A stretch of DNA of 64,000 nt from an uncultured Parabacteroides sp. (GCF_902493135.1 NZ_CABUOD010000021.1:1-64000), one strand, 5' to 3'; shown: positions 9,249 through 18,580, counted from the first letter of the stretch. Notes: generated by a model not told the origin, from the sequence alone. Made by a program: numbers and translations.

Positions 9249-11090
9249 TTACTTCCACCCCGTATTCTGGACCATATTCGGGTTCATCTGCGTCTCGTTA
9301 TACGGAATCGGGTACAACCAATAGTGGTCTCCACCCCAGGCATAATGATAAGTGGCCTGTCCCCAAACCTGGCGCAGACCGTTCACCACCTGCTTACCGT
9401 TGTCATCGTATGTAGAGAACTTCTTTTCCTTCCAAGTCTTCCAACGAAGTTCGTCGAAGTAGATCAGGTCTTCACCAAGCAATTCCCAATAGCGCTCATT
9501 CCGGATGCGTTCACGCATATCGGCCTGACCTTTCACGGTCGTCGGTCCGTTGGAGTTGAGCAACTGAGCACCGGCACGGGCGCGTACCTGGTTGACGACC
9601 GCGATCGCTTCGTCTGTCTTGCCTTGTTCGTTCAACGCCTCGGCAAGGTTCAACAGGACATCGGCATACCGGATTTTCGGCATGTCGATTCCGGTTCCTT
9701 TCTGGTTGCCTTCGCCGACACCTTCGGTCACGAACTTGCGGTTCAGGTAATAGAACATTGCCTGCGTATCGGTACGCAAGTCACTCGGCTCGCGCGTAAC
9801 CGTACCATCCGCATTTTGTATTTCTATCCACTGGCTACGGAACGGATAACGGCTTGTAAAGTAGTTATCAGCACCTCCATCACCGCCCAAATAGGTCGCA
9901 TACGGCGTTATGACACTCATCTCCAAACGCGGGTCACGCTGGTCGTAAGCCTTGCGGATACGGGCTTCATTGCCGTTCGGCAGGTAATAATCCATATTGG
10001 CGCCCTGCTCTTTCGCGTTGGCGATTTCAGATTCCGTCAGGTTATCGCGCAGGAAGAAGACGCGACGTTCGTTGACCGTCAGCTTATAATACTCCGGAAT
10101 GACTTTCGACCAGTCGAACTTGCTTCCGTCTGCACACTCGTAGGTATCGACGAAATCCGGATTAACCAAATAGTTATTCCACATCGAACCATAGGTACAG
10201 CGGTTACCGAATCCACGGTTCTTGGAGTTCCAATAACCGTCCTCTTCGATACACTGGACGGAGAAGATCATCTCGTCGCACTGTTCGTTGGCTTCTTTGA
10301 ACAACATCTTATAGGCATCCGCACCGGAAGTAAACAGGCGGTAACCACAATCACCGACCTTTTTGAAGTCGGCTTCGGCAGAGGCCCAGTTTTCCTGCCA
10401 CAAGTAGATCTTGCCTCTGAGCGCGTATGCAGCTCCTTTCGTGATGTGGCCATAATCATTATCGCCGCTGTTATACTTATCCGGCAAGTTAGGCTCGTTG
10501 ATACAATCGGTCAAATCTTTGACCAGCTCATTCCAGAGATCCGCCATGGAGAGACGGCTGCCTTTGGCTTCATCGATATTCTTGATCGGGTCCGTATAGT
10601 AAGGCACACCGCCGAACAGCAAGTTCAGTTCATAATACCAATAGCTCCGAAGGAATTTGGCTTCGGCGATCAGACGCGCTTTCTTCGCTTCCGAAAGCCC
10701 TGCCACGTCCGGCATATTGGCAATCACGTCATTGCAACGGATGATAAACTTATAGTTGTCATGCCAAATCCAGCTCGGCCCGTCTCCGGATGTTGTCTGG
10801 TTGCCGAACAGCATACCGAAGTTACGCCAGTTCGCATCGCGGTCCATCGTTGCCGAGAAGCAGTCGAACCACATATTATAATTATCGTTATACAAATGGT
10901 TCAGTCCATTGTAAAGGCCGGTCACGGTCTGTTCAGCCATCGTAGCATCCGCCCAAACCTCTCCTTCGCTCGGCTGGTTCTTCGGAGTCAGATCCATGTC
11001 CACGCAACCGGCAAGGAACAAACCGGACAAAACTGTTGCTGAGAAAAGTTTTGCCGTTCCTTTCATAATTCCAAAATTATTCTTGTTCAT
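9249..11090 (-). CDS. SusD/RagB-family outer-membrane lipoprotein
   Basis: This 613-residue SusD homologue has a signal peptide ending at lipidated Cys29 (FLAGC), then VDMDLTPKNQPSEGEVWAD. The typical early SusD segment is seen in AEAKFLRSYWYYELNLLFGGVPY, the TPR-like region in GAAYALRGKIYLWQ, and the C-terminal family signature in RYADVLLNLAEALNEQGKTDEAI and NERYWELLGEDLIYFDELRWKTW. It starts 18 bp after susC. With the GH43 genes downstream it probably binds an arabinose- or xylose-containing glycan, which is inference. An alternative start at Met9 (11066) is possible. Confidence 0.95.
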   Translation of the reverse strand: MNKNNFGIMKGTAKLFSATVLSGLFLAGCVDMDLTPKNQPSEGEVWADATMAEQTVTGLYNGLNHLYNDNYNMWFDCFSATMDRDANWRNFGMLFGNQTTSGDGPSWIWHDNYKFIIRCNDVIANMPDVAGLSEAKKARLIAEAKFLRSYWYYELNLLFGGVPYYTDPIKNIDEAKGSRLSMADLWNELVKDLTDCINEPNLPDKYNSGDNDYGHITKGAAYALRGKIYLWQENWASAEADFKKVGDCGYRLFTSGADAYKMLFKEANEQCDEMIFSVQCIEEDGYWNSKNRGFGNRCTYGSMWNNYLVNPDFVDTYECADGSKFDWSKVIPEYYKLTVNERRVFFLRDNLTESEIANAKEQGANMDYYLPNGNEARIRKAYDQRDPRLEMSVITPYATYLGGDGGADNYFTSRYPFRSQWIEIQNADGTVTREPSDLRTDTQAMFYYLNRKFVTEGVGEGNQKGTGIDMPKIRYADVLLNLAEALNEQGKTDEAIAVVNQVRARAGAQLLNSNGPTTVKGQADMRERIRNERYWELLGEDLIYFDELRWKTWKEKKFSTYDDNGKQVVNGLRQVWGQATYHYAWGGDHYWLYPIPYNETQMNPNMVQNTGWK

Positions 11091-11108
11091 ACTTTTTTCA
11101 CAATTTAA

Positions 11109-14100
11109 TTAGAATGTCACATTAACACCGACCGTATACTGGCGGATCGGCAGATAACCGTCACCTGCCATACGTTCAGGATCGCTGCCCTCGAATTTCG
11201 TGATCGTCAGCAAGTTTTCGCCAGACAGATAGACACGTGCGTTCTGGATGAAGGCAACTTTCATCCACTCTTTCGGGAAGGTGTAACCGATCGTCAGGTT
11301 TTTCAGCTTCATGTAGTTACCATTTTTCAGATGCCAAGAGCTGGTAGCACTTGCCTGGCCGCTGTTTGCATAGCCGACGAGACGCGGTGTTTCGGAATAA
11401 ATGTTTGTTCGCGGATCATTCGGATTTTCAGGATCGAAGAAATAGTGGTCGTAAGCGATATCATAGCCGAGACCGTATCCGTGCGTGACACTGACGCTGT
11501 TTTGTGTCTGCTTGTAATAATCGATCTTGAATCCGGCAGCCCCCGCCCAGTTCATCGACAGGTCGAAACCTTTCCACGTCATGCTTGCCTGCAAGCCGAA
11601 GTAGTATTTCGGTCTCCAGGAAACACCCTGGAAATCACGGTCGTCGTCGTTACCGTAGATGCCGTCTCCGTTATAGTCGGCATAGATCATATCGCCATAC
11701 CAGATCTTGTCCTTGCCGATTCCTTGGTTGGGATAGAACTTGTAACCGGCGTCGAACATCGCTTGCAACCATTTCATATCAGCCTCGGTACGGATCATTC
11801 CATCTTTCGGTCCACCATTGATATTCACAGACCCGTCAGCATTGAAGTAAGAACCGTTACCTTTGTACGGGTTCATCATGAAGTATTCGTTCATCTCATG
11901 GCCTTCCACGATCAGGTTGGACGAACCGTTGGCCACTGTTCCGACATTCTGATACCAGACCTTGTTGCCGTTGGCATCCGTACGCCATTCACGTACCAAC
12001 TCGCCCTTGTATTTCGTCACTTCATTTTTGTTATAAGTGAAGTTTCCGGAAACCGAGTAAGAGACGTCTCCGACACGGTCATTCCAGCCCAAGGTAAGTT
12101 CAAGACCCTTGTTGTTGACACCTGCCAGATTCTGAAGCGGAGAAGTAAACTGGTTCAGAGATTCCGGGAGCGTCGGGCGATACAAGATACCATCCGTCTT
12201 CTTGTCATATACTTCGATCGTTCCGTTCAAACGGTTGTCCAAGACACCGAAATCCAAACCGATGTTGGTGATAGCCGTTTCTTCCCATTCCAAAGCATAG
12301 TTGGAGAAAGTCGTCATGGCCAGACCGTTGGATTTGTTACCGTTGAACGCATAGTTGTAGCCGGAACCGTAAAGCGCCTGCCACTCGTAGTTGCCGATGG
12401 AGTTATTTCCCAACTTACCCCAAGATGCACGCAACTTCAAATTGCTCAGCCAATCCACATCTTTCATGAATCCTTCTTCGGAAATACGCCAACCGGCAGA
12501 GAAAGAGGGGAACAACCCCCAACGGGAATCGGGAGAGAAACGGGAAGAGCCGTCATAACGCATGTTCATTTCGAACAGGTAACGATTGTCAAACGCATAA
12601 TTGATACGGCCGAACCAGGAACGGGAAGAATATTCGTATGAAGAGCCCTTGATATAATAAGGATCGGTCATGGCATTGAAGTCCGTCAAATTGACACTTG
12701 ACATCCCTTCCTTGCAGATATCCACTTCGTCGCCCCAGTTACGCGATTCTTCGTAACCGACCAGTGCACCCACATCGTGTTTTCCGTATGTATGCGCCCA
12801 GCTTACCAGCATATTGGTCTTCCAGTATTTTTCACGTCTTTGCCAGTCATACACTTTATAAGTCGACATATCCGTAGAGGTCGGAGGCGTGCTCAAGGTC
12901 ATCGTGCGGTTGAAACTGTACTGTTCCTTATAGTCGGACGGTTGCCATCTGTGATGGTTCGTGAACTGATCGTAATAGAAATTGGCCGTAAACTTGAAGT
13001 CTTTCAAGAATTTCGCTTCCAGATAAGGATTCACGAAATACTTGTTTTGCTTGTAATAACCATACGAGTTACTCATGTTCAGCAACGGGTTGCCGGCCTG
13101 CCCGTCTTCCTCGTTGGTTTCGATTCCGCCATATTTGCCGTCATAATAAGGATAAACGCCGGGAGTCACCTTCTGCATGTTCAGTCCCCACATATCACCC
13201 AAGTTATTGCGATCCTGATCGGCGTTATATCCCCAGGCACGCATTCCGACAGTCAGGAAATCGGTCACTCTCGACTCGATGTCACTACGCAGGTAATATT
13301 TCTTTACTCCCGACTCGATGACCAACCCCGGATTGTTCAGGTAAGTACCCGAAATCGCATAGTTAGTACGTTTTTCCGCACCGGTCAGGCTGATGGTATG
13401 TTCCTGCATCCATTTCGGATCATAAACGACATCATACCAGTCCGTATTCGGATGCGTCACATAATTCGGTATGCCGGCAGCATTCGTCGCGTTCGGGTTC
13501 TTGCCAGCTTCACGCCATTCGTTGATTGTCGACTGGGAGAACTTGGCGGCTTGATTCGTGTTGAGGTATCCTTCGTTGACAAACTCCATATAATCTGCAT
13601 AATCCGTCACCTGGCGGATCAGCTTGGCCGGAGTCTGGTAAGAGAACTTGCCCGAATAAGTCACGTTGATCTTCCCGTCCGAACCACGTTTTGTCGTAAC
13701 CAAGATTACCCCGTTGGCACCCCTGTTACCGTAGATGGCACAAGAGGCGGCATCTTTCAAGATGGAGATCGAAGCCACGTCGTTCGGGTTCACTTCATTG
13801 AGGCTCATCTCCATTCCGTCCACGAGGATCAGCGGACCGGCATCATTCATCGTGCCCACGCCACGGATCAGGATGGAAGAACCTTCGGCATTCGGCTGGT
13901 TACTGGTATTCATCACATTGACACCGGCCGCCATACCGGACAACGATGCGGCGATCGTGGTAACCGGACGGTTCAACTTCTCGTCCGTAAAATTGAGGCT
14001 GGCTACAGATCCGGTCAGATTCACCTTCTTCTGGGCTGCATAACCGACAACGACAATCTCTTCGAGAGCCTGCGTGTCATCTTTCAATACAATTTCGAAG

Positions 14101-14678
14101 GCGCCTTTATTTCCCACTGCGATTTCTTGGGCCATGTAGCCGATATAGGAGATCGAAAGTTTAGAATTGGCGGCAACGCCTTCCAGCGTAAATTTCCCGT
14201 CCATATCGGTTATTGTCCCGTTAGTAGTACCCTTTACCGAGACATTCGCACCGATAACCGGTTCACCATTCACATCGCGGACAACTCCGGTGATAATCTT
14301 TCCCTGTTGGTGAACGCCGGCTTCCTTGACGGTTATGATAATATTCTTATTCGATATCTTATAACTACAATTCGGGAGAATTGTAGTCAGTATATCTGAT
14401 ATACTGAGATCCTCAGCATTCAAAGTGACACGTTTGTCCACGTCTATTATTTCATCATTATAAAAGAACGTAAACTCACTGCAATTTTCAATTTTCTTTA
14501 AAACTTCCTTGACTGTTGAGTTTTTCATATTGAGGCTAATCCGGACAGTCTGAGAATAAGACTCGGTAGCGGAGAGCCCGCTTAACATGACAGTTAACAT
14601 AAACAGGGTTAATCTCATCACCCTGGCTTCTTTTTGAATAAAAGAATACAAAAGACCCTTTCGGTTAAAATAAATCAT
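11109..14678 (-). CDS. SusC-type TonB-dependent receptor with STN signalling domain
   Basis: This 1189-residue outer-membrane transporter has a signal peptide (MRLTLFMLTVMLSGLSATES, from about residue 21), an STN domain (about 45-100, VRISLNMKNSTVKEVLKKIE), a carboxypeptidase-regulatory-like domain (ITGVVRDVNGEPVIGANVSVKGT), the EEIVVVGYAAQKKVNLTGSV stretch, the plug signature DAASCAIYGNRGANGVILVTTKRG, and a large beta barrel. The STN domain ties it to the FecR protein encoded next upstream. It is the transporter of the GH43 locus and forms the bivalve complex with the SusD encoded downstream. No truncation is seen. Confidence 0.95.
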   Translation of the reverse strand: MIYFNRKGLLYSFIQKEARVMRLTLFMLTVMLSGLSATESYSQTVRISLNMKNSTVKEVLKKIENCSEFTFFYNDEIIDVDKRVTLNAEDLSISDILTTILPNCSYKISNKNIIITVKEAGVHQQGKIITGVVRDVNGEPVIGANVSVKGTTNGTITDMDGKFTLEGVAANSKLSISYIGYMAQEIAVGNKGAFEIVLKDDTQALEEIVVVGYAAQKKVNLTGSVASLNFTDEKLNRPVTTIAASLSGMAAGVNVMNTSNQPNAEGSSILIRGVGTMNDAGPLILVDGMEMSLNEVNPNDVASISILKDAASCAIYGNRGANGVILVTTKRGSDGKINVTYSGKFSYQTPAKLIRQVTDYADYMEFVNEGYLNTNQAAKFSQSTINEWREAGKNPNATNAAGIPNYVTHPNTDWYDVVYDPKWMQEHTISLTGAEKRTNYAISGTYLNNPGLVIESGVKKYYLRSDIESRVTDFLTVGMRAWGYNADQDRNNLGDMWGLNMQKVTPGVYPYYDGKYGGIETNEEDGQAGNPLLNMSNSYGYYKQNKYFVNPYLEAKFLKDFKFTANFYYDQFTNHHRWQPSDYKEQYSFNRTMTLSTPPTSTDMSTYKVYDWQRREKYWKTNMLVSWAHTYGKHDVGALVGYEESRNWGDEVDICKEGMSSVNLTDFNAMTDPYYIKGSSYEYSSRSWFGRINYAFDNRYLFEMNMRYDGSSRFSPDSRWGLFPSFSAGWRISEEGFMKDVDWLSNLKLRASWGKLGNNSIGNYEWQALYGSGYNYAFNGNKSNGLAMTTFSNYALEWEETAITNIGLDFGVLDNRLNGTIEVYDKKTDGILYRPTLPESLNQFTSPLQNLAGVNNKGLELTLGWNDRVGDVSYSVSGNFTYNKNEVTKYKGELVREWRTDANGNKVWYQNVGTVANGSSNLIVEGHEMNEYFMMNPYKGNGSYFNADGSVNINGGPKDGMIRTEADMKWLQAMFDAGYKFYPNQGIGKDKIWYGDMIYADYNGDGIYGNDDDRDFQGVSWRPKYYFGLQASMTWKGFDLSMNWAGAAGFKIDYYKQTQNSVSVTHGYGLGYDIAYDHYFFDPENPNDPRTNIYSETPRLVGYANSGQASATSSWHLKNGNYMKLKNLTIGYTFPKEWMKVAFIQNARVYLSGENLLTITKFEGSDPERMAGDGYLPIRQYTVGVNVTF

Positions 14679-14846
14679 ATTCTACATAGATTTTCAGTTA
14701 AACTTTATCGCCGGAACCAAATACCGGACGATAGGTTAATTAAATTTTTTCGACAGACGAATGCAATCCGCATACACCTGTTCTCCTTTTTCACAATAAC
14801 ATCATTTGTTTATTCCCATAAGCGATTTGTTTTAAAAGTTAAACAT

Positions 14847-15872
14847 CTATTTTCGAGGGATTATATATACTTTATTTCCCTTTATTTCATACTTGATAGG
14901 CGCAATCTGGCTCATCGCCTCCATCACCTCCTCGATGCTCTCCTGCCGGATCGTGAAAGAAAGGCGGGTGGATGCGGCAAACTGCTTCGGGCATTCGATA
15001 TCCATATTATAGCGCCCCTCCATACTGATCAGAATATCAGTCAGGCTGTCGTTGTCGAACACCAGGCGGTCCTTGATCCAGTCGGCATACAAACCGGCTT
15101 TGGCTTCTTCGACAGAAGCAGCCTGATCCGCCTTCCGGTATCTGAACAGTTCATTCGGTTTCAGGCAAACCGGTTCTTTCACGGCCTTTCCTGATATTTT
15201 CACACTGCCGTTCAGTAAAGCGATCTCTACAAATTCGCCGGAAGAATAGCTATCGAGATCGAAACAGGTGCCCAAGACCTCGACGTCAACCTCTCCCGCC
15301 TGTACGACAAAAGGCTTTTTCGCATCTTTCGCCACTTCGAAATAGGCTTCTCCTTCCAAAGAGACGAACCGCCTGTCACCGGCAAATTGATTCGGATAAG
15401 TCAGCTTGGTTTCCGAATTCAACCAGACCACCGATCCGTCAGGCAACGTGAACCGGCCTTTGCTCCCTTTTGCCGTTATCAGTTGGTTTTGTACGATGAG
15501 ATCAGGAGCGGAATGTTCCCTCCAACTGCCGATGCCATAGCCTATCCCCAACAAAAGCAGCAACACGGCAGCGACCCGTGTCCAACGCAAAACCACCGAT
15601 AGTCGTTTTCTCTTCGTACGTGATTCTCTTTCCATCCGGCCCCGCTCCCGCAAGATACGGTCTTTCAGTTTTCCCAAAGCGATATCGACCTCCAACTCGT
15701 TTCCGGCAGCGACATTGCAAGAGAGCCACAGGTCACGGGTTGCCGTAAAATCATCCCGGTTATGATCCGATTGTTTCAGCCACCGAAGCAATAACGTCTT
15801 CTCTTCCAGTTCTGCCGAACCATCCAGATAGCGGATTATGATTTCATTGATATCGTATGCTTCTTCTTTCAT
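14847..15872 (-). CDS. FecR-family anti-sigma/sigma regulator
   Basis: The protein from the ATG at 15872 has 341 residues (MKEEAYDINEIIIRYLDG). The open frame runs on to 16055, but that part looks non-coding and reaches the palindrome array, so the downstream start was chosen. A cytoplasmic region precedes a transmembrane segment at about residues 96-116 (VAAVLLLLLGIGYGIGSW). The periplasmic FecR domain shows LPDGSVVWLNSETKLTYP, EGEAYFEVAKDAKKPF and GTCFDLDSY, and a DUF4974-like C-terminus follows. Its sigma partner is encoded 228 bp upstream, an unusually wide gap that contains the array. susC follows after 168 bp. Confidence 0.93.
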   Translation of the reverse strand: MKEEAYDINEIIIRYLDGSAELEEKTLLLRWLKQSDHNRDDFTATRDLWLSCNVAAGNELEVDIALGKLKDRILRERGRMERESRTKRKRLSVVLRWTRVAAVLLLLLGIGYGIGSWREHSAPDLIVQNQLITAKGSKGRFTLPDGSVVWLNSETKLTYPNQFAGDRRFVSLEGEAYFEVAKDAKKPFVVQAGEVDVEVLGTCFDLDSYSSGEFVEIALLNGSVKISGKAVKEPVCLKPNELFRYRKADQAASVEEAKAGLYADWIKDRLVFDNDSLTDILISMEGRYNMDIECPKQFAASTRLSFTIRQESIEEVMEAMSQIAPIKYEIKGNKVYIIPRK

Positions 15873-16016
15873 TACAGATTCATTTATTAGTAATACAAAA
15901 AAAGGTAGTTTTACCCTACCTCCTTTTGTAAAAAAACTCAGGAAAGCATTACACAAATTCCTTTCCATTACAGTTACGAATAATTCGTTGCTTTTTCTCA
16001 GCACTTCCCGTATGAG

Positions 16017-16120
16017 TGAGAATCTTTTCTCATGCTGGTGAGAATAAATTCTCACCGAGGAGAGAAAACTTTCTCATCATGATGAGAACAGATTCTCATG
16101 CTAATGAGAAAGGCAAGTCA
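16017..16120. repeat. Array of tandem palindromes with exact 22-bp period
   Basis: Four units of TGAGAA-N4-TTCTCA start at 16017, 16039, 16061 and 16083, exactly 22 bp apart, and a decayed fifth starts at 16105 (TGAGAA intact, right arm degenerate). The third unit has AGAGAA in its left arm. The second has the longest stem, GGTGAGAA/TTCTCACC with a TAAA loop (16037-16056). The array lies between the ECF sigma gene, whose stop is at 16101-16103, and its fecR gene. Each unit could fold as an RNA tetraloop hairpin or bind a dimeric protein on one DNA face, two helical turns apart. Confidence 0.9.
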
Positions 16121-16685
16121 CTGCCAGTACCAACAAAGGGAATAAGTCTTTTTGGACAAGATGCTGCTTCAAGCCGGAGAGAGCCTTGCTTATCTGCTTC
16201 TCAACCGCTTTGACGCTAATGCCCAATTGCTCCGCAATCTCGCGGTTTTTCAAGCCGTAGCTCCGGCTTAGCATAAATATTTTATGACATTGAGGGGGAA
16301 GCGTGTTTATATAAGACATGATTTCTTCCTCCAGTTCTTTCAATAACAGGCTCTGTTCGGAATTTTGCATATAAGAAGTGACATACTGATCCAAAATGTC
16401 AGCATCCCTTGCCGGTTCCAATGTGCATACATCCTGCTGCTTTTTATTCAGCGCGTTCAAGGCATGCGTATAAACCGCCCTGAAAAGATAGGATTTTATT
16501 GCTGCATCTTCAAAACGAATGCTTTCACGCCGTTGCCAAAGTTCAAAAAAGACATCCTGCACGATATCTTCCGACAAATCTTTGTCGTTAACAAAACGGA
16601 AAGCATACGCTCGCAAAGGTTTGTAGAAGCGTTTGAACAAAGCCTCCAACGCCGTAAAATCTTGAACATATCTTTCTGATGACAT
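16101..16685 (-). CDS. ECF RNA polymerase sigma-70 factor
   Basis: This 194-residue protein carries sigma region 2 (about residues 15-80; DKDLSEDIVQDVFFELWQRRESI) and sigma region 4 (about 130-185; LPPQCHKIFMLSRSYGLKNREIAEQLGIS, with the helix-turn-helix SVKAVEKQISKALSGLK). It is the first gene of the GH43 locus and should activate the susC-susD genes under FecR control. Its last codons (CLSH and the stop) lie inside the fifth unit of the 22-bp palindrome array, so array and gene end overlap. The hydrophobic tail FPLLVLAVTC is common in such sigma factors. Confidence 0.95.
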   Translation of the reverse strand: MSSERYVQDFTALEALFKRFYKPLRAYAFRFVNDKDLSEDIVQDVFFELWQRRESIRFEDAAIKSYLFRAVYTHALNALNKKQQDVCTLEPARDADILDQYVTSYMQNSEQSLLLKELEEEIMSYINTLPPQCHKIFMLSRSYGLKNREIAEQLGISVKAVEKQISKALSGLKQHLVQKDLFPLLVLAVTCLSH

Positions 16686-16779
16686 GAGCTTATCATTTTA
16701 TGAAAAGCAAAAATACAGATATTTTTCATTTAACACCGCCGGAAAGGGAATATTGACAACTCTATAAGCAATATTGCCA

Positions 16780-16811
16780 TTTACAATGCCTCTATATTAT
16801 CCGTATCTTTG
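16780..16811 (+). promoter_or_regulatory. Candidate promoter of the thioredoxin-like gene
   Basis: TATCTTTG at 16804-16811 is a perfect TAnnTTTG -7 box. TTTA at 16780-16783 is a near match to the -33 TTTG with 20 bp between. The ATG follows 26 bp later at 16838. Confidence 0.6.
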
Positions 16812-16837
16812 CAGTATCAATAATAAAAGGAAACAAT

Positions 16838-17191
16838 ATGACACCGATTGAATTAACAAAAGCGGAATTTATACAGCGAGTAGGAAACTTCGAAGAAAAC
16901 CCCAAAGATTGGAAATATGTAGGCGACAAGCCCTGTATCGTGGACTTTCATGCTCCCTGGTGCGGCTATTGCAAACGACTGGAGCCGATACTCGACGAGT
17001 TCGCAAAAGAATATGACAGAAAACTCTACATCTATAAAGTCAATGTAGACAATGAAGAAGAACTGGAAGCAGCCTTCAAGATCCGGACGATCCCGACCTT
17101 GCTCCTCTGCCGCATGGACGGGAACAAAGAAATGATGCTCGGCACAATGGGTAAACCGGAACTCCGCAAAGTGATCGAAGGCATCTTATAA
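16838..17191 (+). CDS. Thioredoxin-like protein
   Basis: This 117-residue protein has the thioredoxin fold with the active site WCGYCK at about residues 46-51 in FHAPWCGYCKRLEPILDEFAKEY, and the cis-proline in IRTIPTLLLC. The usual thioredoxin motif is WCGPCK; Tyr replaces Pro here, which would change redox potential. It has no signal peptide, so it should act in the cytoplasm, reducing disulfides. It is transcribed alone from its own promoter and is followed by a short hairpin at 17208. The name trxA is not assigned because the active site differs from classical thioredoxin. Confidence 0.9.
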   Translation: MTPIELTKAEFIQRVGNFEENPKDWKYVGDKPCIVDFHAPWCGYCKRLEPILDEFAKEYDRKLYIYKVNVDNEEELEAAFKIRTIPTLLLCRMDGNKEMMLGTMGKPELRKVIEGIL

Positions 17192-17207
17192 TATCTCTTC
17201 AGAGACG

Positions 17208-17231
17208 AGGCATACAAAAGGTATGCCTTTC
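17208..17231 (+). terminator. Terminator hairpin after the thioredoxin-like gene
   Basis: AGGCATAC (17208-17215) and GTATGCCT (17221-17228) are a perfect 8-bp inverted repeat with a 5-base loop followed by TTC. It lies 17 bp after the thioredoxin-like stop and before the convergent lipoprotein gene. Confidence 0.65.
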
Positions 17232-17265
17232 TACAGAATCCAACCGGTAAGGCGTTGCGTTCTTC

Positions 17266-17934
17266 CTATTTCTTTTCCCGGACGGTTATATGGAAACAAC
17301 CTTGCTTGCGTTCGTGCTTGACGTAGCAACGCTCTTCCCGTTTCAAATCGCGCAAGACCATCGCCAAGACCATCTTCAAGCGGTCTTTGTCGATATTCAA
17401 GGTGTCGCTCTCGTCTACTTTGGCATAGCGAGCCCAGGATACATCAAAAGTCGTCCCGTAGCGGTGGGCCGAGTTTTGGGAGGAGTTGGTATTTCTTTTT
17501 TTCAGGTTCTTGACATCGTCGACCGTGCGGGTGACACTGGTCACTTTGACTTTATAGATCGAAGCATTCAGATTGCGTAAGGAATCCTGGAAATTATGTC
17601 CGATATCTTCCAGCAACCGGGCTGCCGAAGGAATCAGATACGGGATGGAATGCGTCAGCTTTTCCACTTCATAATATTCGTTGGTTCCGATCTCCTCCAT
17701 CTCCTTTTTTACTTTCTCCGCTTCTTCACGATTCGATGCCGGTTTGATGCCGATACGTTTCGCTTCGGCCAGATGCACATCGTTCAGATCTTTGAAATCG
17801 CGGTTATAGCTTCCGTTATACCAGATACGTTTCAACTCTCCGCGTTCTTCCTTCTTGCCACAAGACGAACATATCGCTACCACCGAGCAGGCAGCCGCTA
17901 TCAACCAAATGCTAAATACTATCTTTTTCATCAT
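17266..17934 (-). CDS. DUF5715-like lipoprotein, peptidase M15-type fold
   Basis: From the ATG at 17934 this is a 222-residue lipoprotein; the signal peptide ends CSSC before GKKEERGELK. The core reads NSAHRYGTTFDVSWARY with a later GCFHITV. The His, Asp and later His resemble the zinc-binding set of VanY/MepA-type (M15) carboxypeptidases, which cut peptidoglycan peptides. This matches what I know of the DUF5715 family. Enzymatic activity is an inference from the His/Asp/His pattern. The gene is convergent with the thioredoxin-like gene. The open frame extends upstream to 17964. Confidence 0.75.
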   Translation of the reverse strand: MMKKIVFSIWLIAAACSVVAICSSCGKKEERGELKRIWYNGSYNRDFKDLNDVHLAEAKRIGIKPASNREEAEKVKKEMEEIGTNEYYEVEKLTHSIPYLIPSAARLLEDIGHNFQDSLRNLNASIYKVKVTSVTRTVDDVKNLKKRNTNSSQNSAHRYGTTFDVSWARYAKVDESDTLNIDKDRLKMVLAMVLRDLKREERCYVKHERKQGCFHITVREKK

Positions 17935-17992
17935 TTCTCTTTTAACGGAAACAAAAGTAACCAAGATTCACTGATTTCAAAATATTAATGAC

Positions 17993-18000
17993 TATTTTTG
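17993..18000 (+). promoter_or_regulatory. Candidate -7 box of the toxin-antitoxin operon
   Basis: TATTTTTG matches TAnnTTTG and lies 32 bp before the antitoxin ATG at 18033. No good -33 TTTG is seen at the right distance. Confidence 0.4.
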
Positions 18001-18032
18001 TGAATCCGAATATAAACTAAATAGTGAATTGT

Positions 18033-18275
18033 ATGGACGCATTGGAGTTAAGATTATCGCTTATCGAACAGTTGAAAACGATCGATGACGTAAAGCTGTT
18101 GACACAGATCAAGAATCTGATCAAAATTGCCACAGAAAAGAAGGAAACACGCTATCCGGCACAGATGACGCTGGATGAATTGAAAGAAGTGTTGAATAAA
18201 TCGAGAGAAGAATCCAGGAAAGGGTTAGGCATGACCACGGAAGAATTACGTAAACGACACCCACTATGCGAATAA
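18033..18275 (+). CDS. Antitoxin of a RelE/ParE-type toxin-antitoxin pair
   Basis: This 80-residue, highly charged protein (MDALELRLSLIEQLKTID) precedes and overlaps the toxin gene by 10 bp, the usual layout of such pairs. The C-terminal half (TLDELKEVLNKSREESRKG) would wrap the toxin. No clear DNA-binding domain is recognised, so the antitoxin class is not named. The open frame can start at a GTG at 18024; the ATG at 18033 fits better. Function is assigned from context and size. Confidence 0.75.
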   Translation: MDALELRLSLIEQLKTIDDVKLLTQIKNLIKIATEKKETRYPAQMTLDELKEVLNKSREESRKGLGMTTEELRKRHPLCE

Positions 18276-18580
18276 CAATAAAGTGGTTACCTCAAGCCAT
18301 TGCCTTACTTGACAACATCTACAGATTCTACAGTGAAAAGAGCCAGACCGCAGCTATCCGTTTATACAACAGACTATTGGATTCAGCCGAACCTTTACGG
18401 GTTTTCCCACAAGCGGGTCCTATCGAACCGCTACTGAAAGGATATGATTGCGAATTTCGCTCCCTTGTCGTCGAAAGACATTACAAGTTGATTTACACAT
18501 TTACGGACGAACTAATCGAAATCCATGCCGTATGGGATTGTCGTCAGGAAGGATGGCGCCTGCAAGAAATGTTCAAATAA
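18266..18580 (+). CDS. RelE/ParE-family toxin
   Basis: This 104-residue protein has the ParE/RelE toxin pattern: ITIKWLPQAIALLDNIYRFYSEKS, then LLDSAEPLRVFPQAGPIEP, then EFRSLVVERHYKLIYTFTDELIEIHAVWDCRQ. The segment YKLIYTFTDELIEIHAVWDCR matches the conserved beta strands near the C-terminus. RelE members cut mRNA on the ribosome and ParE members poison gyrase; which applies here cannot be told. It overlaps the antitoxin gene by 10 bp, so translation is probably coupled. Confidence 0.88.
   Translation: MRITIKWLPQAIALLDNIYRFYSEKSQTAAIRLYNRLLDSAEPLRVFPQAGPIEPLLKGYDCEFRSLVVERHYKLIYTFTDELIEIHAVWDCRQEGWRLQEMFK

Noticed and set aside
9324..11042. Long open frame antisense to susD, and similar at 12777-14399 (antisense to susC) and 61338-62624 (antisense to GH92)
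   Set aside because: They lie fully inside confident genes, have no recognisable domains and no start signals, and arise from the codon bias of the sense strand.
15873..16055. N-terminal extension of the second FecR protein
   Set aside because: The extension has no family similarity, and MKEEAYDINEIIIRYLDG is the expected start; the extra frame overlaps the palindrome array.
16017..16120. CRISPR-like array
   Set aside because: Units are only 22 bp with 16-bp palindromes and 6-bp spacers, there are no cas genes, and repeats are contiguous rather than separated by unique spacers.
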